From NCBI GenBank assembly GCA_964531675.1, contig CAZHFW010000016.1, positions 19,032 through 83,031 of the forward strand: DNA of 64,000 nucleotides. The letters are read 5' to 3'. The stretch comes from CAZHFW01 sp964531675. Lineage in GTDB: Bacteria > Planctomycetota > Phycisphaerae > Phycisphaerales > UBA1924. A model generated the notes under the pieces. It did no database searches, was not told the DNA's origin, and saw only the letters and a list, made by a program, of their open reading frames with translations. Numbering within the stretch: position 1 is the stretch's first letter; every line of letters starts with the position of its first letter. Below are positions 38,322-47,061 of this stretch, piece by piece. The position numbers and the translations under genes were made by a program.

Positions 38322-40994
38322 ATGCTCGACCGCATGCAGCGGCCGTCGCAGCACACTCCGGGGCGCGAGCCTGATCCTCGCGATGAAGCGCCGACCGTCA
38401 CCAGTCCGATCCAGGGACGCGGCAGCGCCGCGCCGATGCCCAGCTCTCCCTCAACCAGGAAGAGCCAGTACTCCAACGCCTTCAGCGCGGGCGACCTGAT
38501 CGCGGGCCGCTACCGCATCGTCGCGCCGCTCGGCAAGGGAGGCATGGGCGAGGTCTTCCGCGCCGACGATCTCGAGCTCGGCTCCTCCGTCGCGCTGAAG
38601 TTCCTCCCGCTGGCGCTCTCGGCCGATCCCGTCAGGCTCGAGCACTTCCGGAGCGAAGTCCGCCTCACCCGTCAGATCGCCCATCCCGCGGTCTGCCGCG
38701 TGTACGACATTGCGCAGGTCGACACCCCCGATGGCCCGCGCCACTTCCTCTCCATGGAGTTCATCGATGGCGAGGACCTCTCCTCGCTCATCCGCCGCAT
38801 CGGCAGACTCCCCGCCGACAAGGCCATCCAGACCGCCAGGCAGATCTGCTTCGGACTCGCCGCCGCCCACGAGCTCGGCGTCGTCCACCGCGACCTGAAA
38901 CCCGCCAACATCATGCTCGACGGCCGGGGCAACGCCCGCGTCATGGACTTCGGCGTCGCGGGCTTCGCCGACGATCTCAACGCGCGCGGCGACATCGCCT
39001 CGGGCACGCCCGAGTACATGGCCCCCGAACAACTCGACAGCCGCGAAATCACGCGCCGCTCCGATATCTACGCGCTGGGCCTGGTCCTCTTCGAGCTCTT
39101 CACCGGAAAGCCCGCCTTCAAGGCCTCCACCCTCGCCGAGCTCCGCGAGGCCCGCTCGCATGGACTGCCCGCCAGCCGCCCCTCCACGCTCGTGCCCGAT
39201 CTGGATCCCGCGGTCGAACGCGTGATCATGCGCTGCCTCGACCCCGACCCCGCGGGACGCCCACCCTCCGCGGTCGCGGTTGCTGCCGCTCTTCCCGGAG
39301 GCGATCCCATCGCCGCCGCCCTGGCCGCGGGCGAAACTCCATCGCCCGAACTCATCGCCGCCTCGGGAGGCAGCGCGATCATCTCATCCCGGCACGCGAT
39401 CATGGCGGTCGCCGCCCTGCTCATCTCGGCCCTCGTCATCGTCTTCGGCGCACGCTCCACATCCCTGCTCGCGATCGTCAGACCCGCCAAGTCCGTCGAA
39501 GTGCTGAGCGATCGCGCCCGCGAGATCCTCACGCAGCTCAAGCTCCAACTCACCTCCGTCAACGAGGCCGCACACCTCGGACAACGTCCCAAGGGCTGGC
39601 TCACCGCCGAAAACGTCCGCACCTTCCCCGGCGCCTACGGCTTCTGGTACCGCCAAAGCCCCAGCCCCTTCAAACCTTGGCGCTATCCCCTGCTCGTGCA
39701 GGACTCCGACCCCGCGCCCTCCACGCCGGGCGAAGTCATCGTCCGCACCGACGATCGCGGCGTGCTCGAAGGCATGCTCGTCGTCCCCCCCATGCGCGCC
39801 GACCCGCCCAAGGACGCCCGCCCATCGGAAGAGATCTACCGCCAGCTCTTCGCGCTCGCGCAGCTGGACTTCCCCGCGTTCACCAGCGTCCCCCCCGAAG
39901 TCAGACCCCTCTTCCACACCGACGAGGTCCGCTCCTGGACCGGACCCGATCCGCGCCGGCCCGGGCAAACGCTGACCGTCCACGCCGCCATCACCGACAG
40001 CAGGCCGACGTACTTCTACATCCGCTACCCCTTCAGCATCTCGCCCGCAGGCTGGCCCACCACGCCCCCGCCCGAGAAGCCCCTCTCGGCGATCCTCGCC
40101 TCCAACGCGATGAGCGTCACGCTCATCGCCATCTCCGCCAGCATGGCGTTCCTGGCGTACCGAAACCTCCGCGCCGGCCGTGGCGACAAGCGCGCCGCGA
40201 CCGTCGGCGCCTTCGCGGTCATCTTCTTCACGCTCCTCGACCTCACGAGCCGCATCGATCTGGCGCCCAATCTCGTCAGCATCTTCTTCGAAGGCACGGG
40301 TTTCGGCGTGGTCATCTGGACCGCCATGCTCTTCTGGCTCTTCTACATCGCGCTCGAACCCGCTGCCCGCCGCAACTACCCCTGGGCGCTGGTCTCCTGG
40401 TCCAGACTCGTCCGCGGACAAATCTCCGACTCGCTCGTCGCCCGCGATCTGCTCATCGGACTCGTCGGCGGCGCGTGCATCGAGTCCATCCTGCTCTTCT
40501 CGACCTCGATCCTCAGACAACGCGGCATGCTCGGCGATCAACCCTGGACCATGGGCGTCACCCGCGTGTACCTCGACAGCTGGGGAGGCGTGCTCGGACA
40601 CATCGGCAGCGCGGGAATCGCCGGCATGCTCAACGCCGCCGGCGCGCTGCTGCTCATGGTCGTCGGCAGACTCATCTTCCGGACCAACCTCGCGGGCGCC
40701 GCATTCGCGTGGGTCTGCATCGCGCTGGCCCAGGCGCCGAACTTCGCCACCGACCCCATCAGCGCCACGCTCGAAATCGTCGTCGCCTTCCTGCTGATCT
40801 TCTGCATGTACCGCTTCAGCCTGCTCACCGCCGCCACCTTCGTCGCCACCGCAACCCTGATCGATCTGCTCAACATCGGCCCGAGCTGGACCGGCTTCGG
40901 CGCCCCCGCCTGGCTCCCCGCGCTGCTGCTCTCCAGCCTGGCATTCTGGGCAATCCGGTGCGGAATGCGACCTTCCAAGTCGCTCACAAGCTGA
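38322..40994 (+). CDS. Membrane-anchored Ser/Thr protein kinase
   Basis: This 890-residue Hanks-type kinase has glycine loop GKGGMGEV (71-78), Lys93 (ALKF), catalytic loop HRDLKPAN (189-196), DFG (209-211) and SGTPEYMAPE (227-236). A transmembrane helix (about 357-376) leads to a large region of about 200 residues, then to at least six more hydrophobic helices, an unusual multi-pass C-terminus. It is probably a membrane signalling kinase; the input is unknown. The ATG at 38322 lies 18 bases after the upstream stop, so it may be read with the dockerin/GH53 cluster. Confidence 0.92.
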   Translation: MLDRMQRPSQHTPGREPDPRDEAPTVTSPIQGRGSAAPMPSSPSTRKSQYSNAFSAGDLIAGRYRIVAPLGKGGMGEVFRADDLELGSSVALKFLPLALSADPVRLEHFRSEVRLTRQIAHPAVCRVYDIAQVDTPDGPRHFLSMEFIDGEDLSSLIRRIGRLPADKAIQTARQICFGLAAAHELGVVHRDLKPANIMLDGRGNARVMDFGVAGFADDLNARGDIASGTPEYMAPEQLDSREITRRSDIYALGLVLFELFTGKPAFKASTLAELREARSHGLPASRPSTLVPDLDPAVERVIMRCLDPDPAGRPPSAVAVAAALPGGDPIAAALAAGETPSPELIAASGGSAIISSRHAIMAVAALLISALVIVFGARSTSLLAIVRPAKSVEVLSDRAREILTQLKLQLTSVNEAAHLGQRPKGWLTAENVRTFPGAYGFWYRQSPSPFKPWRYPLLVQDSDPAPSTPGEVIVRTDDRGVLEGMLVVPPMRADPPKDARPSEEIYRQLFALAQLDFPAFTSVPPEVRPLFHTDEVRSWTGPDPRRPGQTLTVHAAITDSRPTYFYIRYPFSISPAGWPTTPPPEKPLSAILASNAMSVTLIAISASMAFLAYRNLRAGRGDKRAATVGAFAVIFFTLLDLTSRIDLAPNLVSIFFEGTGFGVVIWTAMLFWLFYIALEPAARRNYPWALVSWSRLVRGQISDSLVARDLLIGLVGGACIESILLFSTSILRQRGMLGDQPWTMGVTRVYLDSWGGVLGHIGSAGIAGMLNAAGALLLMVVGRLIFRTNLAGAAFAWVCIALAQAPNFATDPISATLEIVVAFLLIFCMYRFSLLTAATFVATATLIDLLNIGPSWTGFGAPAWLPALLLSSLAFWAIRCGMRPSKSLTS

Positions 40995-41107
40995 GCACAC
41001 ACCCCGAGCGAGCCCCGAATCTGAGGCCCGCCGCCCCACTCCCGCTGGCACCGTCGCGATTGCGTGTCATGTTGAAGTGCCCTCCTCGCGGGGCTTGGGG
41101 ACTTCGC

Positions 41108-41917
41108 ATGCGCACGCTCGGTCTGACCGCCTTCGCTCTCACCGCCGGACTCACCTCCGTCGCCGCCGCCGCCACCAGCAACATCATGCTCGTGGGCTAC
41201 TGGCCCCCCACCAACGACATGCTCCGCCAGTTCTCCGCCAGCCCCACGCAGAACCCGGGCGGCTGGAAGGGCTCGAACTGGGAAGGCCGTGGATACAACG
41301 TCTTCTCCTACTTCCCCGAGTTCCCGGGCGGCGTCGACGCGAACCCCAAAGGCAACGGCGATTTCGAGGTCGACTACCAGGACACCTCCGCCGACTTCTG
41401 GCGCATCGTCGATCAGGTCAAGCCCGTCGCGATCATCACCTTCTCCCGAGGCCGCCTGGGCTCCAACTGGGAAATCGAAGCCGGCGCCAAGAACCACGCG
41501 ACCTGGATCGATGACTACGACGCGCCCTTCCAGCCCACGCCCGGCAAGCCCGACGACTCACTCCCCGCCGAAGCGGTCCGCCGCTCGACGCTCCCGATGA
41601 CCCAGATCCTCAACAACGTGCGCAGCGCAAGCCTGGGCATCACGCCCTTCATCGACGCCACCAACAACGTCGGCTCGTTCCTCTCCGAATACCTCGCGTA
41701 CCACGGCATGTGGTACCAGTCGCTCCACAACAACCCCGCCGATCCCTACTGGTGCTCCATGGCGGGCCACATCCACGTCGGCATCAACACCGACACCCTC
41801 GCCGCCACCAAAGCCGCGGAAATCACCCTCCGCACCGCGATCAACGCCATCCCAACCCCCAGCGCCGCCGCCCTGCTCCTGGCCGCCGCCCCCGCCCTGA
41901 CCCGCCGCCGGAGATAA
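41108..41917 (+). CDS. Pyroglutamyl-peptidase (C15)-like secreted protein, active Cys replaced by Ser, PEP-CTERM tail
   Basis: The protein is 269 residues with a signal peptide (about 1-21). The mature part resembles peptidase C15. E124 lies in WEIEAGAKN, aligned to the catalytic Glu block. GSFLSEYLAYHG aligns with the GTFVCNHLFYG-type nucleophile block but has S193 where Cys is expected. AGHIHVG carries the aligned His (H223). The tail PTPSAAALLLAAAPALTRRR is PEP-CTERM-like. A pseudo-enzyme or a serine-active variant are both possible; my alignment is by eye. Confidence 0.55.
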   Translation: MRTLGLTAFALTAGLTSVAAAATSNIMLVGYWPPTNDMLRQFSASPTQNPGGWKGSNWEGRGYNVFSYFPEFPGGVDANPKGNGDFEVDYQDTSADFWRIVDQVKPVAIITFSRGRLGSNWEIEAGAKNHATWIDDYDAPFQPTPGKPDDSLPAEAVRRSTLPMTQILNNVRSASLGITPFIDATNNVGSFLSEYLAYHGMWYQSLHNNPADPYWCSMAGHIHVGINTDTLAATKAAEITLRTAINAIPTPSAAALLLAAAPALTRRRR

Positions 41918-41947
41918 ACGCACGGGGCACCCCACCACCCTTCCGCC

Positions 41948-41979
41948 CCTCCGTGCCTCCGTGCCTCCGTGCCTTCGTG
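41948..41979. repeat. 8-bp tandem repeat upstream of lepA
   Basis: Three units of CCTCCGTG (41948-41971) and one CCTTCGTG (41972-41979) precede lepA by about 33 bases. It is the third short tandem array in the window, and all lie in intergenic gaps. Confidence 0.8.
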
Positions 41980-42011
41980 CCTTCCTTACTCCCCCCCTAC
42001 CATTCCCCGCA

Positions 42012-44030
42012 ATGGCGGAACGACCCGAACATATCCGTAACTTCTCGATCATCGCCCACATCGACCACGGGAAATCCACCCTGGCCGATCGCATCCTCCA
42101 GGCGACCAACGCCGTCTCCGCGCGCGAAGCCCGTGAGCAGATCCTCGACTCGATGGACATCGAGCGCGAGCGCGGCATCACCATCAAGGCCTCCGCCGTC
42201 ACCGTCTTCCATCGCCACAAGTCCGGCTCCAGTTCCGACGAACTCGAGACCGACTACGAGGCCCCCGTCGAAGACTCGACCGCCGAAGCCGCCGCCAAGC
42301 ACAAGACCACCAAGGGCAAGCCCGAAGACCACGGCGAGCTCTACATGCTCAACTTCATCGATACGCCAGGTCACGTCGACTTCAACTACGAAGTCGCCCG
42401 CGCCCTCAAGGCCTGCGACGGCGCCATCCTCGTCGTCGACTCCACCCAGGGCGTGCAGGCCCAGACCCTCGTGAACGCCTACCTCGCGGTCAACGAAAAC
42501 CTCCACATCATCCCCGTCATCAACAAGATCGACCTGCCCAGCGCCAAGCCCGACGACGTCGCCGAGGAAATCGAGCAGACCCTTGGGTTCAAGGCCGCCG
42601 AGTGCATCCGCGTCTCCGCCAAGTCGGGCATCGGCATCCCCGAGCTGCTCGCCGCGATCTGCGACCGCGTCCCCGCGCCGCGCAAGCCCGTCATCCCCCA
42701 GCTCCGCGCCCTCATCTTCGACGCCGTCTACGACGACTACCGCGGCGTCATCGTCTACGCCCGTGTCTTCGATGGCGAGCTCAAGGTCGGCGACAAGATC
42801 CGCATGATGGGCATCGGCCGTTCTTTCCAGGTCACCGAGATCGGAAAGATGAACCCCAAGCCCTACCGCCTCCCCGACGGCAAGGTCGGCCCGGGCGAAA
42901 CCTGCTACATCGTCGCCGCCATCCGCTCGCTCAAGGACGTCCGCATCGGCGACACCATCACCCTCGAAAACAACCCCGCCCCCGAAGCCCTCCCGGGCTA
43001 CCAGCCCCCGCGCCAGATGGTCTTCTGCGACTTCTACCCCTCCACCAAGGAAGACGGCACCTCCACCGACTTTGAAGACCTCCGCGACGCCGTCGAACGC
43101 CTCTCACTCAACGACTCCAGCTTCACCTTCGCGCCCGTCCACTCCGAAGCACTCGGCTTCGGCTTCCGTTGCGGCTTCCTCGGCCTGCTCCACATGGACA
43201 TCATCCAGGAGCGCCTGGAACGCGAGGGCGGCGTCGAGATCGTCCAGACCGCGCCCACCGTCTCCTATCACGTCCTGGTCCGAGGCACCGACACCGTCAC
43301 CGGCGCCAATGGCCAGTCCCTCAAGCCCGTCGACCCGAGCTCCCCATTCCACCGCGACGTCCCCGCGGGAATGCAGCTCCTCGAAGTCCACAACCCCGCC
43401 GACCTCCCCAACCTCTCCTTCGTCGACCACATCCGCGAACCCATCTGCAAAGTCGAGATCATGCTGCCGAAGGAATACATCGGCGACATCATGAAGCTCT
43501 GCATGGACCGCCGCGGCGTCTACAAGAACCAGCAGTACGTCTCCGCCTCCCGCGAGATCCTCACCTTCGAGATCCCCCTGGCCGAAATCATCTACGACTT
43601 CTTCGACAAGATGAAGGGCATGACCTCGGGCTACGGCACCATGGACTACGAGGTCATCGAGTACCGCCAGGACAACCTCGTCAAGCTCGACATCCTCATC
43701 AATGGCGACGCCGTCGAAGCCCTCGCCATCATCGTTCACCGCGAAAAAGCCGAGCAACGCGGCCGCGCCCTGCTCGTCCGCCTCAAGGAACAGATCCCCA
43801 AGCACCAGTTCGAAATCCCGCTCCAGGCCGCCATCGGCGGCCGCGTGGTGGCCCGCGAAACCATCAAGGCCTACCGCAAGGACGTCCTCTCCAAGTGCTA
43901 CGGCGGCGACGTGAGCCGTAAGCGCAAACTGCTCGAAAAGCAGAAGGAAGGCAAGAAGCGGATGAAGAACGTGGGCAGCGTGACCATCCCGCAAGAAGCC
44001 TTCATGGCGGTGCTGGATACGGGGGATTGA
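42012..44030 (+). CDS. lepA: Elongation factor 4 (LepA)
   Basis: This is a 672-residue translational GTPase that remodels stalled or assembling ribosomes. G1 is AHIDHGKS (15-22), G3 DTPG (117-120), G4 NKID, and the LepA C-terminal domain ends in KNVGSVTIPQEAFMAVL. It is about 70 residues longer than normal. One insertion (about 69-108, Ser/Glu/Lys-rich) lies between switch I and G3, and another near the VRGTDTVTGANG segment. Start ATG 42012 gives a canonical N-terminus. Two TIR genes follow 34 bases downstream. Confidence 0.96.
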   Translation: MAERPEHIRNFSIIAHIDHGKSTLADRILQATNAVSAREAREQILDSMDIERERGITIKASAVTVFHRHKSGSSSDELETDYEAPVEDSTAEAAAKHKTTKGKPEDHGELYMLNFIDTPGHVDFNYEVARALKACDGAILVVDSTQGVQAQTLVNAYLAVNENLHIIPVINKIDLPSAKPDDVAEEIEQTLGFKAAECIRVSAKSGIGIPELLAAICDRVPAPRKPVIPQLRALIFDAVYDDYRGVIVYARVFDGELKVGDKIRMMGIGRSFQVTEIGKMNPKPYRLPDGKVGPGETCYIVAAIRSLKDVRIGDTITLENNPAPEALPGYQPPRQMVFCDFYPSTKEDGTSTDFEDLRDAVERLSLNDSSFTFAPVHSEALGFGFRCGFLGLLHMDIIQERLEREGGVEIVQTAPTVSYHVLVRGTDTVTGANGQSLKPVDPSSPFHRDVPAGMQLLEVHNPADLPNLSFVDHIREPICKVEIMLPKEYIGDIMKLCMDRRGVYKNQQYVSASREILTFEIPLAEIIYDFFDKMKGMTSGYGTMDYEVIEYRQDNLVKLDILINGDAVEALAIIVHREKAEQRGRALLVRLKEQIPKHQFEIPLQAAIGGRVVARETIKAYRKDVLSKCYGGDVSRKRKLLEKQKEGKKRMKNVGSVTIPQEAFMAVLDTGD

Positions 44031-44064
44031 GCATTGGAACAAAGCACAATGTACACTCGAAGGC

Positions 44065-44514
44065 ATGGGCAAGAAATCTCCCAGACAGAGTCGCACCAAT
44101 AGTCGCGCAGTTAGGCGAAAAGCAAAGAACTACTCCGTCTTTGTAAGCCACGCCTCCGCCGATAAATGGGTGGCCAAAACGATGTGCGAAAAGATCGATT
44201 CCCAGGGAGCGGAGAGCTTTCGGGACGATCGCGATATCGACGGAGGGGACGACATACCCGAGAAGATCCGACAGGCAATCAAGAAGTGCCAGGACTTCGT
44301 CGTACTTCTTTCGCCTCTATCCCTTAAACGCGATTGGGTTCGACTCGAAATGGGTGCCGCTTGGGGCTGGAAGAAGCGCGTCATCATCGTGCTGATGCAT
44401 GTGGGAGATTCCCCATTCCCTGCAACGTTTCAGCCCAAGAAATACTACTCCATTAACGACTTTGATGTCTATCTTCGCGAAATCTCCCAGCGTCTATCCG
44501 GAGACAAATCATGA
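44065..44514 (+). CDS. TIR-domain protein 1
   Basis: This 149-residue protein has a basic N-terminus of about 20 residues followed by a TIR_2-type domain: YSVFVSHASADKWVAKTM, BB-loop region RDDRDIDGGDDIPE, and LSPLSLKRDWVRLEMGAAWGW with the likely catalytic Glu at E95. Bacterial TIR domains of this type cleave NAD+ or make cyclic ADP-ribose isomers in defence. No sensor or partner domain is fused. It overlaps the next gene by 4 bases (ATGA). Codon use is visibly less GC-rich than lepA. Confidence 0.82.
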   Translation: MGKKSPRQSRTNSRAVRRKAKNYSVFVSHASADKWVAKTMCEKIDSQGAESFRDDRDIDGGDDIPEKIRQAIKKCQDFVVLLSPLSLKRDWVRLEMGAAWGWKKRVIIVLMHVGDSPFPATFQPKKYYSINDFDVYLREISQRLSGDKS

Positions 44515-45107
44515 AGAAGAAGAGTTCAGTCGTGGACGTCTTCCTCTCGACTCCCGCATCGTCGAAGCGTGAGTCCGAGCAGGTCGCCGAGTCGCTAGCT
44601 CGAGCCGGATGGAACGTCTTTCGAACAGAACGAGACGTCGTCGGCGACTTCCGAGACTCGGTACGTTCAGCTATTGCAGAGGCAGGGGCAGTGGTGTTCG
44701 TGCTCGACCGAGACTCCATGACCTCCCCCGCGATGATGTTCGAACTAGGCGCCGCGTTCGGCTGGAACAAGTCGGTGTTTCCGGTATTGGTAGGGGTCCA
44801 TCCTCAGACTCTACCGAGCCTTTTGCGCGACCAACCTTTGTTCGATATCGCCCGCTTGTCCTCGCTGATCGATGCGATCAAGGCCATCGCAGAGCCGTTT
44901 ACTCCGGACGAGCAGACCCGTTTGGCCTTGCTCTATTCAAAATCACCCTACTCACTTGACGAGTTGCTGCAACGTCCAGGGCTCGCAGCCCAACTTGTCC
45001 GATCATTCAACTCCGGTCCTACAAGGCCTCGCGCAAGCGGGGAGCGGGTACTTCGCGAGTTGCTCAGATTGCGAAAGCTAGGCAAGCTGAAGCGATTGAC
45101 GAAATAG
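44511..45107 (+). CDS. TIR-like protein 2 with helical C-terminal extension
   Basis: This 198-residue protein has an N-terminal TIR-like fold (about 7-100): VVDVFLSTPASSKRESEQVAE, FRTERDVVGDFRDSV, and DRDSMTSPAMMFELGAAFGWNKS, with E78 aligned to E95 of the upstream protein. The two share the pattern E-(M/L)-G-A-A-(W/F)-G-W-x-K. The C-terminal 90 residues are helical and basic, unlike the first protein, and end in RLRKLGKLKRL. The ATGA overlap makes co-expression certain in practice. It may be the partner or regulator of TIR protein 1. Confidence 0.7.
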   Translation: MKKKSSVVDVFLSTPASSKRESEQVAESLARAGWNVFRTERDVVGDFRDSVRSAIAEAGAVVFVLDRDSMTSPAMMFELGAAFGWNKSVFPVLVGVHPQTLPSLLRDQPLFDIARLSSLIDAIKAIAEPFTPDEQTRLALLYSKSPYSLDELLQRPGLAAQLVRSFNSGPTRPRASGERVLRELLRLRKLGKLKRLTK

Positions 45108-45146
45108 TCGTCGGGCGGGTGGCATCGAAATCCCTTCTCCCCGTGC

Positions 45147-45573
45147 CATCAAAGTCGGTTCCTCCGACTTTGATGCCCCCAGCCCGGTGCCACGACCCAC
45201 GAACTCTCCGCGCCGTCGGTCCTGCAAACGTCTTCATCCCCCACCCAACACCAATCCTGCCAGCCCCCCAAAGCACCACCCACTCCGCCAAGCCTCCGTG
45301 GGTGGTGGCACCCCGCGAATCCACATCCCACAACGTGCCACCGACCGCTTCCGAGCGGTCGGTGTCCTACTTCCAGTTCGCCCACGCCCAAGCCACTGAC
45401 CCCACCCGCCTTCCCATCCCGGCTTGCCCGAAGCGGTCAATCCGGGCGTGTTCCGCACCCCCACCCCGATCCACGCCCTCGACGAGTCTTCGAGTCGTGG
45501 GCTTCTCCGCCACTTCTTCACACACCCAACCACCCCACCACCCGTGCCACCGACCGCTTCCGAGCGGTCGGTG
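45147..45573. repeat. Intergenic multi-hairpin cassette, copy 2
   Basis: In the gap after the TIR pair: CATCAAAGTCGG/CCGACTTTGATG (45147-45175), CACCGACCGCT-TCCG-AGCGGTCGGTG (45339-45364), a REP-like element CCCGGCTTG...CAATCCGGG (45418-45446), a degenerate CGACGAGTC/GTCGTGGG hairpin (about 45474-45501), and a second CACCGACCGCT hairpin (45548-45573). The last four match the order and flanks of copy 1 at 31.5-31.8 kb. The whole 45108-45752 gap contains no supported gene. Confidence 0.8.
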
Positions 45574-45752
45574 CCCCTCGTTCCCCCCACCCCTCTCCCT
45601 CCCGTTCTCGGGCCCACTTTCCTCTCCCGAACCCCCTGATTGACCCCTCCTTTACGCCTCCCGACGTATTCACCTCCCTCCACCTTCCCGCGATACTCCG
45701 CCTGTCGGTTCGCGACGTTTCCCGCGGCCGGCACTGGAGAAGGGAAGTTCAC

Positions 45753-46412
45753 ATGCGCACCACTCTGTTTGTCGCGGCCCTCGCAGGCCTCGCGTCCGCT
45801 GCGTCCGCGGACGTCATCAACATCGGCGTTCACCTTGATGGCCCCGAGACCGGCCAATACCAACTCACCGGCCAGTCGGCCCTCTTCAAGTCCGACACCA
45901 GTGGCGTCTCCACCGGCGGGCAGCTCGACAACCTCACCTCGGGCGACTCGAGCATCGGTTACGAAGAAGTCTTCCCGCCCGCAACCCTCGACGGCTATCT
46001 GAACTTCGGCTACCTCGGCCGCATCAACACCCTCGACGACAACGACCAGATCCTCGACACCAGCTTCGTCATGGCCTTCCGCTCGGGAGAGGGCGTGGGC
46101 CATCGCATCGGGGACTACCTCCCGGACCTGACCGAAGCCCAGCTCGTCCTGGCCCTCGGAAGCTTTGACACCCCCGAGTTCTTCCAGGCCCTGGACTACG
46201 CCATCGACAACGACCCCGCCCGCGGCGTCATCGCGGTCGATCCCATCGGCCGTCCGGGCGACACGCTCATCCTCGTCGCCTTCATCGGAGGCGATGATGG
46301 CGACCTCGGCGTGCAGGTCGGCACCCTGACCTACACCGTCGTCGCCCCCGCGCCGGGCGCCGCATCGCTCATCGCGGGCAGCATGCTGCTCGTGGGCCGT
46401 CGCCGCCGCTGA
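45753..46412 (+). CDS. Secreted PEP-CTERM-like protein
   Basis: The protein is 219 residues, with signal peptide MRTTLFVAALAGLASAASA. The middle is acidic and Gly/Asp-rich (VFPPATLDGYLNFGYLGRINTLDD) and matches no known domain. The C-terminus is APAPGAASLIAGSMLLVGRR plus a short Arg tail, an exosortase-type sorting signal pattern. GAAGGGAAG precedes the ATG. Likely exported and processed at the C-terminus. Confidence 0.7.
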   Translation: MRTTLFVAALAGLASAASADVINIGVHLDGPETGQYQLTGQSALFKSDTSGVSTGGQLDNLTSGDSSIGYEEVFPPATLDGYLNFGYLGRINTLDDNDQILDTSFVMAFRSGEGVGHRIGDYLPDLTEAQLVLALGSFDTPEFFQALDYAIDNDPARGVIAVDPIGRPGDTLILVAFIGGDDGDLGVQVGTLTYTVVAPAPGAASLIAGSMLLVGRRRR

Positions 46413-46430
46413 AATCGCAGGCTTCTCACA

Positions 46431-46479
46431 CCGGGCCCCACGCGTGCAAACGTTCATGCGTGGGGCTCGGTTCATTTTT
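46431..46479 (+). terminator. Terminator after the PEP-CTERM gene
   Basis: Arms CCGGGCCCCACGC (46431-46443) and GCGTGGGGCTCGG (46458-46470), paired apart from one mismatch, are followed by TTCATTTTT. Confidence 0.75.
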
Positions 46480-46534
46480 GGCGTCCGGCCCCAGCCTCCC
46501 GCGCGCGATAGACTCATCGCAACTGGGAGGCCTT

Positions 46535-47011
46535 ATGCAACGCTCCGCTGCTGCCCGTTTCCTCGCCCGCACCCTCACCGCGCTCGTCCTCGGCGCATCC
46601 CTCGCGGCCCTTCCCGCGTGCTCGAGCACCGAGAAGTCGCAGTCGCTCTCGGGCATCGCCGCCCTCGCGGGCGAGTGGAAGCTCGACGCCATCGAAGGCA
46701 AGCCCCTGCCTGTCGAAGTCGCCCAGTCGCCCCGCGTCCCCGAACTCACCTTCACCGCCGATGGCAACATGTCAGGCTCCGGCGGCGTCAACCGCCTCAT
46801 GTCCAAGGTCAACCTCCCCGAACTCGAGAAGGGCAACCTGGTCCTCTCCCCCGTCGCCTCCACCATGATGGCCGGCACGCCCATCGCGATGGAAACCGAA
46901 ACCCGCATCATCAAGGCCCTCGGCGCCGCCAGAACCTTCAAGGTCTCAGGCAAGACCCTGACCATCTCCGATGGCAAAAAGGACCTGCTCTCCTTCACCC
47001 GCGCACGCTGA
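46535..47011 (+). CDS. META/HslJ-domain lipoprotein
   Basis: The protein is 158 residues. The signal sequence ends in the lipobox LPAC, so Cys29 is the anchor. A META domain follows: LAGEWKLDAIEGKPL, PELTFTADGNMSGSGGVNRL and a C-terminal ISDGKKDLLSFTR. Family members (HslJ) are stress- or antibiotic-related lipoproteins of unclear function. GGGAGG lies 6 bases before the ATG. Confidence 0.8.
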   Translation: MQRSAAARFLARTLTALVLGASLAALPACSSTEKSQSLSGIAALAGEWKLDAIEGKPLPVEVAQSPRVPELTFTADGNMSGSGGVNRLMSKVNLPELEKGNLVLSPVASTMMAGTPIAMETETRIIKALGAARTFKVSGKTLTISDGKKDLLSFTRAR

Positions 47012-47061
47012 TCCCGCGCCGGAATCCTCCCTGCCGAAAGCAATACGCGGAGATCGATCGC

